NCBI RefSeq assembly: GCF_000002235.5
Contig: NW_022145604.1
Coordinates: forward strand, 32,564,908 to 32,628,907
Direction: 5' to 3'
DNA length: 64,000 nt
Origin: Strongylocentrotus purpuratus
Lineage: Eukaryota; Echinodermata; Echinoidea; Camarodonta; Strongylocentrotidae
Positions 1 through 11,481 of this stretch are shown here, one piece after another. The translations under genes were made by a program, and so were the position numbers. The notes below the pieces were generated by a model, which was not told the DNA's origin, ran no database searches, and saw only the letters and a list, made by a program, of their open reading frames with translations. Position 1 is the stretch's first letter. Every line of letters begins with the position of its first letter.

Positions 1-244
1 ATCTCGATCGATCTTACCGACAATTTTATCTTGCATTGCTGACATGAAGACGAAAATAAACTTCCAAAAACAAAAAAACAACATCTGCCGATAGATCTTG
101 ATCTAAGTTCGTGCCAATATGCATTGCAAAAGTAAAAGAAGGGTCCGTTTAATGGAGCTTTTGCGAAGCATTCATCACGCGAAGCTGGTTTCAATCCATT
201 TTAATGTATATATTGTACAAAACTGCCAAGCATGGGAACAGCGC

Positions 245-330
245 GCGATGGCCGAGTGGTATGAGGCGCTGGTTTTAGATACATCACTTGTTGCACGCAA
301 GAGTTCGAATCCCACCTTCGACAAAAAAAA
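245..330 (+). repeat. tRNA-Leu/Ser-like SINE head or tRNA pseudogene
   Basis: The D-arm/A-box text gatggccgagtggtatgagg and the B-box/T-loop text gagttcgaatcccacc are those of a Leu- or Ser-type tRNA. The acceptor ends do not pair, the anticodon stem is mismatched and the T-stem is broken, and an A-rich tail follows. I therefore read it as the tRNA-derived head of a SINE, not a working tRNA. Confidence 0.6.
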
Positions 331-371
331 CAAAAAAAAAATTTTAGTCTATTTTTTTTCGGCATATAAAA

Positions 372-534
372 GTATTAATGACTGCTTTAATATTCGAGAA
401 ATAGTTGTTTTTATACGCTCTCGGGAAGGTTACAATTGGGCTATTCCCCTCGGCACGCCTCGGGTAATAGCACAATTCTAACCTTCCCTTGAGCGTATAA
501 AAATAACTATTTCTCTCAAAGCAGTCATTAATAC
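372..534. repeat. 163-bp foldback (hairpin) repeat
   Basis: Two arms of roughly 75 nt are near-perfect reverse complements (starting gtattaatgactgctt and ending aagcagtcattaatac), meeting at a GC-rich centre cctcggcacgcctcggg. It looks like a short foldback MITE and would form a long hairpin if transcribed. No coding content is seen. Confidence 0.7.
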
Positions 535-585
535 TATATTAATAATCTACTATCAGTTATCGATTATTCTGACATAAAACCTTAA

Positions 586-1113
586 AGATACTATATCCCT
601 TTTGCAGCCAACCTCAAATTCTGTAAACTTTGCAGGAATTTCGAATATGTCATGTATGTCCTATCTGTGAAATTTAAATGTTAGCAGTGTCCTAATATTC
701 AAATTATGCAAGGAAACCTGTTTACTTGCTAGACTTCACTGTCAGACACTATTGTCAGTATTGAGTGACCGACTGGCTCTTTCTTCTTCTTTGGTAATAA
801 CATACTGGTACATAAAAATGATTTGTCCACATCAATAACCCACTTCTTGTTTTATGGCCAAAATTAAACTGATTGAATCTTTGCGCAGCATAAAACGTAC
901 GACCATGCGGTACAATGGTCTAATAATCAAGACTTTTACTTATTGGCTCTATAGCTCCTAAGTCGATTTGACAACTAATAGTCATTATTTTCCCACTTAA
1001 AGACATTTTCAAGCCCCATTTTTTTAAGGAGAGTTCTAAATTAGTATTATCTTTCAAGTGCCATTGGAATTTGACCTTTTCATTTTTGGGCCTGCAAAAG
1101 GGACATAGTACCT
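586..1113 (-). mobile_element. TTAA-type MITE, copy 1
   Basis: About 530 bp with terminal inverted repeats (agatactatatcccttttgc at the left; gcaaaagggacatagtacct at the right). The flanks are TTAA on the left and TTTA on the right. The same element recurs in the opposite orientation at 55500-56153, where both flanks are TTAA. TTAA duplications fit the piggyBac or Kolobok superfamilies; no transposase is present, so it is non-autonomous. Confidence 0.65.
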
Positions 1114-1420
1114 TTTACAATGATTGGACAGTGAGGTTGGTTAAACATTTTACTCGTTAAATCCCCTCACCCCGCCCTCCCCTTTCTGTCTGCCTCTCTG
1201 TATCTCTTTCTATTTATCTCTCTCTGTCTCGTTTGTTGCACCCCTCCCCCTCCCCTAGCCCGTACTTAGTCATTCCTTCCTTTCTCGCTCTCCATGGTGA
1301 CGCAAAATGCTTCATGATTTTAATCATAGATATAATTGTTCTTCACTATCAATATTGACTCGACTGGTCATACTTTGGAGGTTACGTGTTATAGTGGTTC
1401 ACTAATTCACTCTACTCTTA
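1114..1420 (+). repeat. Upstream block of TRIM unit A (pyrimidine tract plus SINE head)
   Basis: A C/T-rich tract is followed by sequence homologous to the upstream regions of B (about 25030-25270), D (about 38940-39190) and E (about 61500-61850). The last 40 bases are the first part of the old tRNA-SINE. It breaks at the TTA duplicated by the 5.9 kb element and resumes at 7346. Confidence 0.7.
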
Positions 1421-1525
1421 GGGGAGCCTTCCAAAGTTGCGACTGCATGTGCCCGGACGCGTCGGGGCGCCATGAATAGAAAGGTTGCGCCCCAAGAGAC
1501 GCATTTAGGCGCAAAGGGGCGCAAA

Positions 1526-1740
1526 CACTATGAACATAACTGACAAAGAAAGCGGACAAAATATACAGTTCCTCGGGTAGACAAAGGAACATCCCTTCAC
1601 TGCTATTATGTAAAAATGTGTAGAACAGGTGTCAATTTGCATATTCACATTTTTACATAATAGCAGTGAAGGGATGTTCCTTTGTCTATCTGAGGAACTG
1701 TATATTTTGTCCGCTTTCTTTGTCCGTCATGTTCATAGTG
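1526..1740. repeat. 215-bp near-perfect palindrome nested in the 5.9 kb element
   Basis: Arms 1526-1620 and 1646-1740 are nearly perfect reverse complements around a 25-nt spacer. The outer ends read cactatgaacat and atgttcatagtg, and AAA stands directly outside each end. A CACTA-like terminus with a 3-bp flanking repeat would suit a small EnSpm/CACTA-type foldback element; this class is an inference. Confidence 0.7.
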
Positions 1741-3260
1741 AAAGGGGCGCAATAGTCACCCTCACCTGATTCTTGCATATGAAAAGAAACTGTCTATTGT
1801 TGGTATAAACCCGCTCTATTCTTCTTGCGCCCTTTTGCGCCCTACCAGGCGATGGAAGATTATCTCTCCCGTCATTGTTCTCGCTCGTGATGCGCGATGC
1901 ACAACGGTACAGCTTAAACTTGCTATACAGAAAGTATTTGTCAGCCAAAGCCTGCCTTTCCCTCTTCCTGTTCTCGTACTGATAAACATCCCATTGTTTG
2001 TAAAAACTTGATGTATTCTTCTCGCTTCGCGATCTATTCTTCTCGCGCCGTTTTGCGTCGCAACGGGCGGGGGTATTATCTTTCCTATTATTGTGGAAGC
2101 TTTGCGATGTACATTGCTACAGCACAGCCTGAACTTGTCTGGTGGGAGCGTTTTTGTTTTGGGGGGCAATCAACACACTCGTTCATCTTGATCAGAATAA
2201 ATTATGATATTTGTTTTCTGTTGTTGGTTTAATACGCCTCCTTTTAAAATTTGTGACGACTGTATGGAATGTGAAATAAAGATGACTATGTACGATGAAT
2301 GGTTGTTTAATTGCGAGCTTGATTGTCCCCAACAAGAAAAAGGAAAAGACAAATGAGTGAATGAATACATGTATGCGGTTATAGTCGGAAAATTGATTAC
2401 TGTTTGGGACGGTTGTGTATGTTTGCAATTTGAATGATTATCAACATATTTGTATAATTTCCACGTCGCGATATTATTCTAGCGTCGTAATGAACAAAGG
2501 AATTTAATATCATTATTCACGCTACTTGTAGCACATTGCCACAGCCTGAGCTTGGAAGCACTTATATTTTGTCAGTCAAATCCTTTTTTTTTTCTTCTCC
2601 TCTCTTGACTTGGTTCTAATAAACAACCCATATCGTATTAAAATAAAACTCTATGTATTCTTTTTGCGTCGTGTCTTTTCTTCTCATGCCGTTCTTTGCA
2701 ATAGTCAGACGGGAGAGTTTGACATTGTTTTGGTAATCAATGAACTCACGGTGCGTCATGATCAGTAAAGGAAAATCTTCATAAAATGCATTATAACAAT
2801 ACTAACGGTAATAATAACAATAATTCTAAAGTGACTTTTTTAAACACTCTTTCATACCCTCCCCCAAGTAAGTATAGATATGAATCGACGAAAATCTGAA
2901 CGGATGTATTTTTTGATATTTCAGCTGTTTCTGAACCGTTTTTGATCAAGTTACGTTAATTCAATCATTAACAAAAATTGTATACTCTTTCTAATTTGAC
3001 AAATTTTCGCAAAATAAGTATAATAAAATTGGCCGCGTATAATCGGCTTTGCAATCTGTATACAAGTTCATGTCATATCCAGTGGCGTACGCAGGATTTT
3101 CCTATAATAAATATAAGGTATGATGTGTACATCACAAGGGATAATTATGTTATAATAATTCATCTCAAGGAAGAGATGCTGTCGGCGTACACGGTACAAG
3201 CAAATGAAGGAATAGAAACATTATTAAACAAAAATGAAGATGGAAAACGACATTGCCAGA
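1741..3260. other. Interior of the 5.9 kb element, no gene seen
   Basis: Short frames on both strands have no recognisable domains. Motifs of the form cttctcgcgccctttgcgcc recur around 1825-2060, continuing the ggcgcaaa-type subterminal repeats. The rest is AT-rich sequence in which I see no gene or RNA. Confidence 0.5.
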
Positions 3261-3261
3261 T

Positions 3262-3305
3262 AGACAGAGAGACAGACAGGGAGAGGGAAAGAGAGAGAGA
3301 GAGGT
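3262..3305 (+). repeat. GA-rich microsatellite
   Basis: Irregular gacagagagaga-type tract. A short frame runs through it but encodes only an Arg/Glu repeat. A poly-C run follows at about 3377-3390. Confidence 0.8.
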
Positions 3306-3745
3306 GGCGGGAGAGATAGAAAGTCGGACGTAGTCCGTACTGTATTTATTTATATGATATTTGTTTCTCCGATCACCCCCCCCCCCCCCCAGCTCCGATT
3401 TTGTTTCCCCTTTAGTTTGTCCTTTTTTTATATATAGATATCTTTTCGCTGAAGACTAATGTCCGACGCATAAAAGTATTGTCAATATAGCATAATAAAC
3501 ATTTTTTATATCAATTTGATGCAACAGAGATTTTCATTTTCAACAGAGACTGATTTCGGGAACAATACAACACCAACAACAAAACAAACTTATAAAAGAC
3601 GGAAAGACCAAGAACTATATCGAGATTTCTTCTTGACTATTTTCTAAAATGCTTTTTTTTATAAATTTCTTGAGAATTTGTAAACTTTAAAATAGAGTAT
3701 ATTCCTGCAGACTACGTATAGTTAACATTCTCGGACAAACTGTAG

Positions 3746-5760
3746 ATTAATAAACTAAATAATAATACATTGGGGGGGGGGGGTTAGGTCATCTTTTTAG
3801 GTCAGGCATTGGCATATATATATATTTTAATTTTGTTTATATTTATCTACCCTACCGGTGTGGCATTTTTGTCATCATATAATAATCTAAGCCTTATCGA
3901 TGTAGGGTATTTACATGACAATACGCTGTTCATTTTATAAACTTGACCAATGTAGCGAATCATTCATGGATGGACCTCTTTTATGAAAGGCTTATCCCCC
4001 ACTCTAAGAGGAACAAAAGATTGTAAAGAAGTAACTACTCTCACTGGAAGTTTACCGTTTTGAAAGAAGAGGATGTAAGCCTAAACGTAGGTCAATAGGT
4101 CAATCTACATGATAATACAAACAACCACTCTAACTTATATACCTTTACGAGGGCATGTAACCATTTTAGAGCAGGTTTGAGTAAAATATCTTGATCAACC
4201 TAAAGCCGGTCTTGGTTTGAGCGGGCATATGAAATGTTCAAATGTTATGTTCTGAAAAACGACCCCTTACTCTTCCTCTCTCTCGGAATATCACTCTTGT
4301 CTTGAGCAACTCCGGCGGTATAGCCACGAATATGAGACTTTTCCTGGGCAAGGTTGCTACCATTGTTGAAGAAAAAAAATGCAAGGCAACATAAAAACAA
4401 GTTTTCTGGCAATGAAGAAAAGCGAGTGCAAGATGAAGAAAATAATGTTTATTATCATTACTATTTTATTACAATATTGTACGCATCATCATCATTATTT
4501 GATGTACCGGTTTACATGTACATGCCATCTACAGAACTAATCTTGAAACGAGGATTATCAAAGTTTTATTGACACGATATGTTGAACGATAACACAGATG
4601 GAGACGAAGACAAATAAATTGAATTCTCACGTTGTTTGCACTTCTTTCTTTATTGTTTCATAACATGTAATGAATTACTTTATTTTCAATATCATTTATT
4701 TTCGTACAAATAAAAGACTACCAAGACTACGGCGATTAACTCCTTATTAGCCACACCCTTTCAACAACAACGCGATGCGGAAATAAAACACACTGAAGCA
4801 CAATTCCAATTTCACGAAAGTCCTGACGTATTCAGTGAGGGAGGGGGAGGAGGGAGACAGAGAGACAGACACACATAGACAGACAGATATAGATAGATAA
4901 ATAGATAGAAAGAGAGAGAGAGAGATGATTGTGATGAATTATGATTTTGTTGTAATCTCTGTCATTGATTTAGCTCTTTCCATTACAAACAAAACAAATC
5001 AATTATGCGTACACAAATTCAATAAATAGTTTATTGATACAGCAACCTCATGTATAGATAGAGACAAATTAATCGGGAGGCAAAAACTAAAACAAAATGA
5101 ATATTTCAAGTTATGAGAAACGAAGTCGAAAGCATTCAAAGTAAATATTATTTTCTTTTTCGAGAATAAAACAATGTTCATCTCAAAATTCATTTCCCAA
5201 ATAGTCCTATATTTGATTTGCGCATTACAAAAAAAGGGCATTTAGTGTAGATCATGGCATAATGTTGGTCAGAATATAGTTACAAAATGTGTCGAAAACC
5301 CATGTAAAACGAAGGCTTAGGCCTATTATTTATGGCTCGGTTGATAATCGGCCGAGCTTTAGCAGACGACAATCATTGACAATGGGGAAATGAATGGAGG
5401 TATCGACCGATCTGCGCGTGCGGCGGTGCTTACTCGATTTGTATTGTGAAGTATTGAAAAGGAAAGACGTGAAGCTTCAGCAAAATAAGAAGGCAATTCC
5501 CCTCAAAAATAACTTAATTTTTTGTAATGATTAACAAAACTTACATTTTTAGAAAGGAAAAAGTCCGATCTTTCATTTTTACATTTACTAAAAATCATGA
5601 AAATGACTAAATGAGGCGCAATGAGCAATGAAAGTAGAAAGCACCGCCAAATGATTTTCCATTACTGGCGATGTAACCGAAATCGCTCCGTCACAGGGGA
5701 AACAATCGCTGTGCGCGGGCTCGCTCTCAAAGGGTTAATAAACTAAATAATAATACAATG
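3746..5760. repeat. Interior segment bounded by a direct repeat
   Basis: The text taataaactaaataataata occurs at about 3748 (followed by poly-G) and again at about 5737. The segment between them is AT-rich, includes a GA-rich microsatellite at about 4840-4926 and has no recognisable gene. The direct repeat may mark a nested insertion inside the 5.9 kb element; this is not proven. Confidence 0.4.
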
Positions 5761-7080
5761 AAAAATAATGCCCGATAATTGGTAACCTTTATTGAATAGA
5801 AAGTTCCAATCGAATATATTTCACTTTAATGCATCACTACACAGGGCTGTCAGCCCTCCCGCATTTTGAGGGAGTCTCACTACACCACGCTCATTCTCCC
5901 GCCTTCCCACTTTTTTGTTTTGTTTACTCAAGCAGTTCCTCAAAGTTTCAACAACAAAAACAAAATTTCAACACTATTTGTGTTTCTTGATGACCCAGTA
6001 GAACAAGAAGAATAAGGGCTAGCCCCCCCCCCCCCCCCCAACAAAACAAAACAAAAATGGCCCAAAATAACGCAATCATTATAAATTCCGTCTTCTAGCT
6101 ACTTGATACCAACACATGGATCCTTATTTAAACAGCGAGACAGTTCTGTAACAATGTTACGAGAAGCAATTCAACGAATTGTCATGGCCTGTATTTGTTC
6201 TAGAACGCACTTCGCTTTTTCGATACCACGTGGCCCCAATTCAGCACAATACATACGTATTTTAATTCTTCACAACAATGACCTAGATCTAAAACTGGCC
6301 GCGGCTGCAACCCCTCAACCCCCCCCCCCCCCCCTTCTTCGCAAAGAAGTATTCGATAAAGTTTCTTTGGAGCAGAATGATAAACTAATTCTTCCTTTGT
6401 AATGCATGCTCTATTCTTACGATTTAGGTATAATTTACTTTGTTGATTTGCAATTGGTAATCTCCCTGGGAGTTTTGCGATATCCCCGATCATTTTCAAC
6501 ATCACGGATTTCGAAATACGTTCTCTAATATTACGAAGATTTAAAGGACCTGTATTAAAATAACAGATTGATGATATAATTATGAATTATGATTTATAAT
6601 GATCATACGACAGGACTGTTTACAAGATACAACAACAATTAAAGAAAACAAAACAAGAAAACCGAAACATGCGATAACATCGCTATAAAAAGGAAATATA
6701 CACACATTTAATGTAATATGAAACAAATCAAATGTCAAAACATGCATGAGAAAAACAATGTCAGAGAGAGTAGGGTAAGTATTAAAAAAAAAAAAAAAAT
6801 CTTTTTCGTGAACAAATCTATTTGTATTAAAATTGAGATATTTAACACAATCATGAACAGAACAGGAGGAGATTAAATAATGAACAATCATGCCAACGTT
6901 AGCGCCTAGAGAACTCCGATGTCGAGAGGGAAATAAACAATCAGAACAAAAATTGTAACCAATATCATGTACGTAAAATAATATTAGAACAAATCAGTAA
7001 CCAGAGTCAAATCTCGCAAGACGAGAGGGACACACAAGCGGGCACTATACATGAATAACTAATGCGCCGGACCGGGCGCG
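5761..7080. other. Interior of the 5.9 kb element, right part
   Basis: Contains poly-C runs (about 6021-6039 and 6320-6334) and a poly-A run near 6783. Short frames on both strands resemble no protein I recognise. Beyond about 7070, ggcgcaaa-type subterminal repeats resume before the right TIR. Confidence 0.5.
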
Positions 7081-7345
7081 AAAGGGCGCAAAAGCTTTTC
7101 AAAGTTTAAGCTCGCATTCACAAATGTCAAGTGCTTCGCCGGGACACGACTCGATGGGCTTATCTCGTAACAAAGAGACTCCAAACAATAGCCAGATTTT
7201 AATGAGCTGGAAACCAACTGGAGTCCTCTCGTAGCCGACGCAAAAAGGCGCAAATGGGCGCAAAAAGGCGCCTCCTTTGTTCTCATATCCTGCTCTGCGC
7301 CCCGACGCGTCCGGGCACAGTCGCAACTTTGGAAGGCTCCCCTTA

Positions 7346-7710
7346 TACGATTAATGGTTTGATTGCCAGCCATTGACGTGCTTTGGCCCTCTACCCAGGT
7401 GTAAATGGGTAACTGACAATTGGTGGGGCAATAATAACTGGGGGCCCGCAGGAAGAGCAGTATTAATACAGTTGTCCTTCCCTGGGTACATAAGGCCCAA
7501 TTATTAATTTGTATCATTATTTATTCATTTTCAATTTTAGGGCCAAATAAAACATTGTGTGAGGAGTACGGATCAGAAGAAATGAGATCATCTTCAGTCA
7601 TCTTCAGACTGCCTCCTGACTTGTTCTTGATCTGCAGCAGATAGCATGTGGTGGTCGACGGCAGGAAGGAAAATATACCCGACTGTAAACACTAAAGTTA
7701 CTTACGTACA
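7346..7710 (+). promoter_or_regulatory. Upstream region of TRIM A: SINE tail and conserved leader block
   Basis: This continues the block interrupted at 1420. It contains a SINE body (cccaggtgtaaatgggtaac), a degraded TATA-like site (tacataag at 7487-7494; the other three copies read tatataag), a candidate splice acceptor (tcaattttag before 7541) and about 150 nt strongly conserved in all four units (ggagtacggatcagaag through tctgcagcagatagcatg). No conserved reading frame is seen in the last part, so a 5' untranslated exon is the likeliest reading. Confidence 0.55.
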
Positions 7711-7940
7711 TTGTAGCCATAGCAATGAAAACAGAATACTTTGTAATGATATTATGAACTGTTTCTGAGTGACTACAGGTAATACCGTTGGCTGAAATCC
7801 TTAATGAGATGATACCCGTCCTATCTCGTTAAGTTTAGCCAGGTTTAACTGATCATTAACAAGATCAAAGGTGGTTTATGATAATTATTGTTGTTTGAAT
7901 TATGTATCATGTCAGAGCATATTGAGATAGGAGAATCACA

Positions 7941-9801
7941 ATGTCGGAATTTGAACGCAAAGTTTCACGCAATTTGCAGTGCCCTGTTTGTCTCGAGCTG
8001 CTTAGTGACCCAAAGCAGTTATCATGTACACATATTTTCTGTAAAAAATGCCTTAATGATATTCTTAAAAGCTCTCCAAAAGATTCTCTAACATGTCCCA
8101 TCTGTCGAAGCGAAACATATGTTACAGGTGGCAATGTCTTTAATCTAAATACTAATGTTCCTCTTAAATCTCTCATTGATGATGTGAGAAATAGCCAGCA
8201 GGTCTGTGAAACGTGCGACCAAAACTCGAGAGCTGTACATTTCTGTTGTGAGTGTGGTAAGAATATGTGTAACAAATGCCGTGAGGTTCACAATAAATGG
8301 CAGCCTCATGTCAAGCATAGAGTTGTGCGAGTAGAAGACGTCAGAGAGGGAACGGTGGTCCTCCAAAAACGAGGTTTACTGCCAAGAACACAAAGCAGAT
8401 AAACAAAAACACATCTGTACAGATGTGTGTATCACTTGTAAGAAGTTCATCTGCTTGAGATGTCGAATGTTGAACCATGAAAAGAAAGGCCACACTGTCC
8501 AAGATGCTGAGGAATACACTGCTTCTACCAAGAAACACATTGCATCTCTCCAAGCCCGAGGTAAGATGAAAGCTACAACCATCAAGAATCACGTGACTTG
8601 CATCAAGACTCAGAAGAAGCGTGTCGCTGATCACATTGCCGACAAGAAGGCTGAAATCGAGAAGAAGTATCAAGAATCACTCAAGAAATTAAACGAGAGA
8701 AAAGCAGCATTAGACCAGCAGTTGGATACTCAGGAAGTGAAATTGTGTAAAAGATTGGATGAGATGAAGGATGTTGATGAGAGGTTGGTTACGAATATCG
8801 AGAGTGCCAGTGTGTTAGCGGGTAATTGCATGAAGGCTCCATTAGAAGGTGACATCATTGTTATTCGTGATACATTGTCTGGTGAGCTGAAGAATGTACT
8901 AGATAGGGATGATCCAGAGGAGAAGATGGCTACGGATGTAGCTGATCGTGCAGAGCAGCTGATATACACACCAAACAATCAATATGATCAGTTGAACATC
9001 GGTGAGGTCCGGTTCGTGAAATGTGAGTTAGAATGTGATGTAGAACTCTCTCAGAAAGACTCCATATGTGAAATGGCAGCTACACCCGATGGTAGGATGG
9101 CAGTGGGACTCCGCAGAGGAGGAATCGATATCTTCTCTGCTGATGGCCAGCTGCAGAAGACAGTCCTCAAGGATGTCGGTAACGCTGATGTAGGATTTCT
9201 GTATAATGGTCGGCATGTTGTACTGAAGTACAACAATAGCGTTACACTGTACACACAGGAGTGTGTGAGACTGGATGTAACGTTTGACACACTGAGTGGT
9301 GATGAAGGTGGGTCTAGTCGTCTCACTGTAGACAGTAATGATCTGATCTATGTCGGCTACTGGAAAGCCAAGAAGATCCTGGTGTTCTCACCAGCAGGTG
9401 GGAAGGCGATCAGGGAGATACCATGCGATGGGTACACACCTGTGCAGATTACTAGTTTTCATGACTTGTTGATCATCAAACATGGTTATACAGTAATTAT
9501 AATTGACAAAGATGGTAATGTAAAACACAAGGTAGAGAGATCACATGCTTACCCACACGCTGCTGTGACTCAGAATAATTCAATCCTAATCGCTTGGGTC
9601 AATCATGATGATGGGTTGGTTAGTATCGATGAGTACACCAGCGAGCTGAAACACGTCCAGACTCTCATCTCTGATCACAAGATTAAGAAGCCTTCGAAAA
9701 CCTGGTACTGTCTCCGCGAGTTCCGATCAGGAGAGATTGCTTTCTGTACTCCTGATAGACTCTATATATTCAAACTATCCATCACACCATGCAGTCCATG
9801 A
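7941..9801 (+). pseudogene. TRIM-like E3 ligase, copy A (frameshifted)
   Basis: A RING/B-box/coiled-coil/propeller protein in two frames: 7941-8402 and, after a +1 shift, up to 9801. If read through it would be about 619 residues. RING C3HC4 residues are C14, C17, C29, H31, C34, C37, C52, C55. B-box 1 has C89, C92, C102, C105, C110, C113, H117 and distal His. B-box 2 begins near residue 147 in the second frame. A coiled coil (about 190-300) and a propeller-like domain with repeats such as NDLIYVGY and IIDKDGNVKHK follow. RING/B-box proteins of this class normally act as ubiquitin ligases. The break is a five-A run at 8365-8369 where B and C have four A. The rest is well preserved, so a recent pseudogene, an allele or a homopolymer sequencing error are all possible. 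The start has A at -3 and a candidate splice acceptor 27 nt upstream. Confidence 0.85.
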
Positions 9802-10347
9802 ATGATAAAAGTCCAGTATCAGACACAATCATACAATTATTGAAAAAAAATTCCTAACGTGATGTATTATTGCTTTTAGTTATTCTCTTTAAATGCAATA
9901 TGCATACTATCATGGCTAAATATCTCATTTTAATCGAAATGTATGATGACGTTATGTGACTCTCAGTTATTTAAAATTATTTTAGGCAAATTCCGTTGAA
10001 AAGCAAAATTCATAACTATAAAATGACTTACGATTTGATTTAATTCGAAACGTATGATTTCATACCCTCTGACTCGTGTTTTTGTCCACATTTTTTTAAT
10101 TCGTGTTGTTCAACGCAACAGAAAGATACGATGTTCCCTTCCGATTCATTAATTAGTAGCAAAAATTTTCATTCTAATACATTAGAATAGGTCAGTGTGT
10201 ATGAAAAGAGCCTCTGTCGTCTGAAATAGAGGAAGAAACGGTAATGTTCGTCATCTGAATTTTAATCATAGCGACAAAAAGTTTTTGTATTGTGTATATT
10301 GACACACTTCAATATTCTGTGCATAAACATATTGTATATGGTTCTAG
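9802..10347 (+). other. 3' flank of TRIM A, shared with copy C
   Basis: Non-coding and AT-rich, recognisably homologous to the sequence after copy C (for example taattcgtgttgtt and acgcaacagaaagatacgat at about 10097-10130 and 29720-29755). It probably contains the 3' untranslated region; no clear polyadenylation signal decides the end. Confidence 0.5.
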
Positions 10348-10742
10348 GGGCGTGTTTATGCTTAACTTTTTCTGGCCAGAATCAGGCATCTGTTACGCGT
10401 TTAGTTTAAAACACGGTTGCGTCCTTTCTCACTTTTGTAGAATCACCGAAAAACGGCGATCACGATCGCCGATCGTAAACTCACAAAAAGATGCATTTAC
10501 AATTTGTAAACGCGTTTAAATGGGGTCAACGCACTGACCTCTAGTGGGTCTACGTAGCATGCACAGTGAAGGTTTGCGAATCCAGCTGGAAGACCAATTA
10601 AGGCCACCCAGGGAGAATTACCTGGAGGAGCCAGAGAAGTGAGCATAAACAGTACACCGTGGAACTGCGATTACGATGAGCGTTTACGATGAGCGTTACA
10701 AATCGCTCATTCTGCCTTCAAAATTTAAGCTTAAACGCACCC
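10348..10742. mobile_element. 395-bp MITE with TAG flanks
   Basis: Terminal inverted repeats (gggcgtgtttatgcttaa at the left, ttaagcttaaacgcaccc at the right) are bounded by TAG on both sides (10345-10347 and 10743-10745). The interior holds short palindromes such as cgatcacgatcg. Class not assigned. Confidence 0.6.
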
Positions 10743-10894
10743 TAGGACACCTACCCCCTGAACATACACCCCCGGATAACCACCTCCAGTAAACTACCCA
10801 CTAGGACAACTCCCCTTTAGGACAACTACCCCCGGGCAACCACCCTCTCGGACGACCACCCCTGGGACAACCAAATTCTACAAAATAAGATCTC

Positions 10895-11380
10895 TCAATT
10901 GAACAAATCAGTTTTTAAATCGGATTTTAAAACATTAAGAGATGGAGTGCTTCGTATTTCTATCGGCAAGCTATTCCGTAGTTTGGGGGCAGCAATAGCA
11001 AAAGCACCGTCCCCAAGAGTTACTTTAGTTTTGCCATGGGGAATCTGAAACAATAATTTATCTATGGAAATGCGCAGGCTACGACTGTGTGACTGGACTT
11101 TGAGTTGAAGTAATTCTGTTATGTAATTAGGAGTTTGACCACTCAATGATTTATAAACAACTAACAATATTTTGAATGAGATTCTTTGACGAACCGGCAA
11201 CCAGTGGAGTTCTCTCAGAAGAGATGCGGTTGAAGTGAATTTCGAGCGACGATAGACAAGTCTTGCACATGCAATTTGGACTCTTTGTAACTTAGCTATG
11301 AGAGAATCAGGCATTCCAAACAGCAGTCCGTTACAATAATCAAGCTTACTTGTGATACGAGCATGTACAACCAATATCAT
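10895..11380 (-). pseudogene. C-terminal fragment of a CR1/L2/jockey-type LINE reverse transcriptase
   Basis: A 161-residue open frame carries the signature of the end of a non-LTR retrotransposon ORF2: TSKLDYCNGLLFGMPDS, LQRVQIACARLV, LHWLPVRQRISFKILL and GDGAFAIAAPKLRNSLPIEI. In such elements this region follows the polymerase domain. Only the tail is present; the catalytic core, endonuclease and ORF1 are absent, so this is a 5'-truncated dead copy. It lies within the inverted minisatellite arms. Confidence 0.85.
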
Positions 11381-11434
11381 AATTTCTTGATCAAAATGTT
11401 TGCGGATACGTCTGAGATTGTAAAGAAGATAGTA

Positions 11435-11436
<2 letters not shown>

Positions 11437-11478
<42 letters not shown>
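11437..11478. repeat. (TA)n microsatellite
   Basis: About 20 TA dinucleotides. Similar runs lie at about 11750-11770, 18198-18222, 29993-30028 and 41873-41912, several of them in homologous positions of duplicated units. Confidence 0.9.

Positions 11479-11481
<3 letters not shown>

Larger units (their letters stand above)
1421..7342. mobile_element. 5.9 kb TIR DNA transposon, TTA target duplication
   Basis: Both ends carry the same inverted repeat: 25 nt beginning ggggagccttccaaagttgc, then (after a 4-nt indel) 21 nt containing cccggacgcgtcggggcg. TTA occurs directly before (1418-1420) and after (7343-7345). The paralogous site upstream of copy B has the uninterrupted sequence ctctactcttatacgatt with one TTA, so both borders are exact. 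A 3-bp TTA duplication fits the PIF/Harbinger group (TWA), though the TIR alone does not prove it. Subterminal regions at both ends repeat ggcgcaaa. No transposase-like reading frame is visible, so the copy appears non-autonomous, or its coding region was lost and replaced by nested repeats. Confidence 0.85.

Noticed and set aside
245..330. Functional tRNA-Leu gene
   Set aside because: Acceptor and anticodon stems do not pair and the T-stem is broken; better explained as a SINE head.
6103..6505. Frames of about 100 residues on both strands inside the 5.9 kb element
   Set aside because: No domain, no partner in other copies, and a poly-C tract runs through both.
8365..8402. Programmed +1 frameshift as in antizyme genes
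   Set aside because: No stop codon at the slip point in copy A and no shared slip sequence with copy D; indels in simple runs are the simpler explanation.
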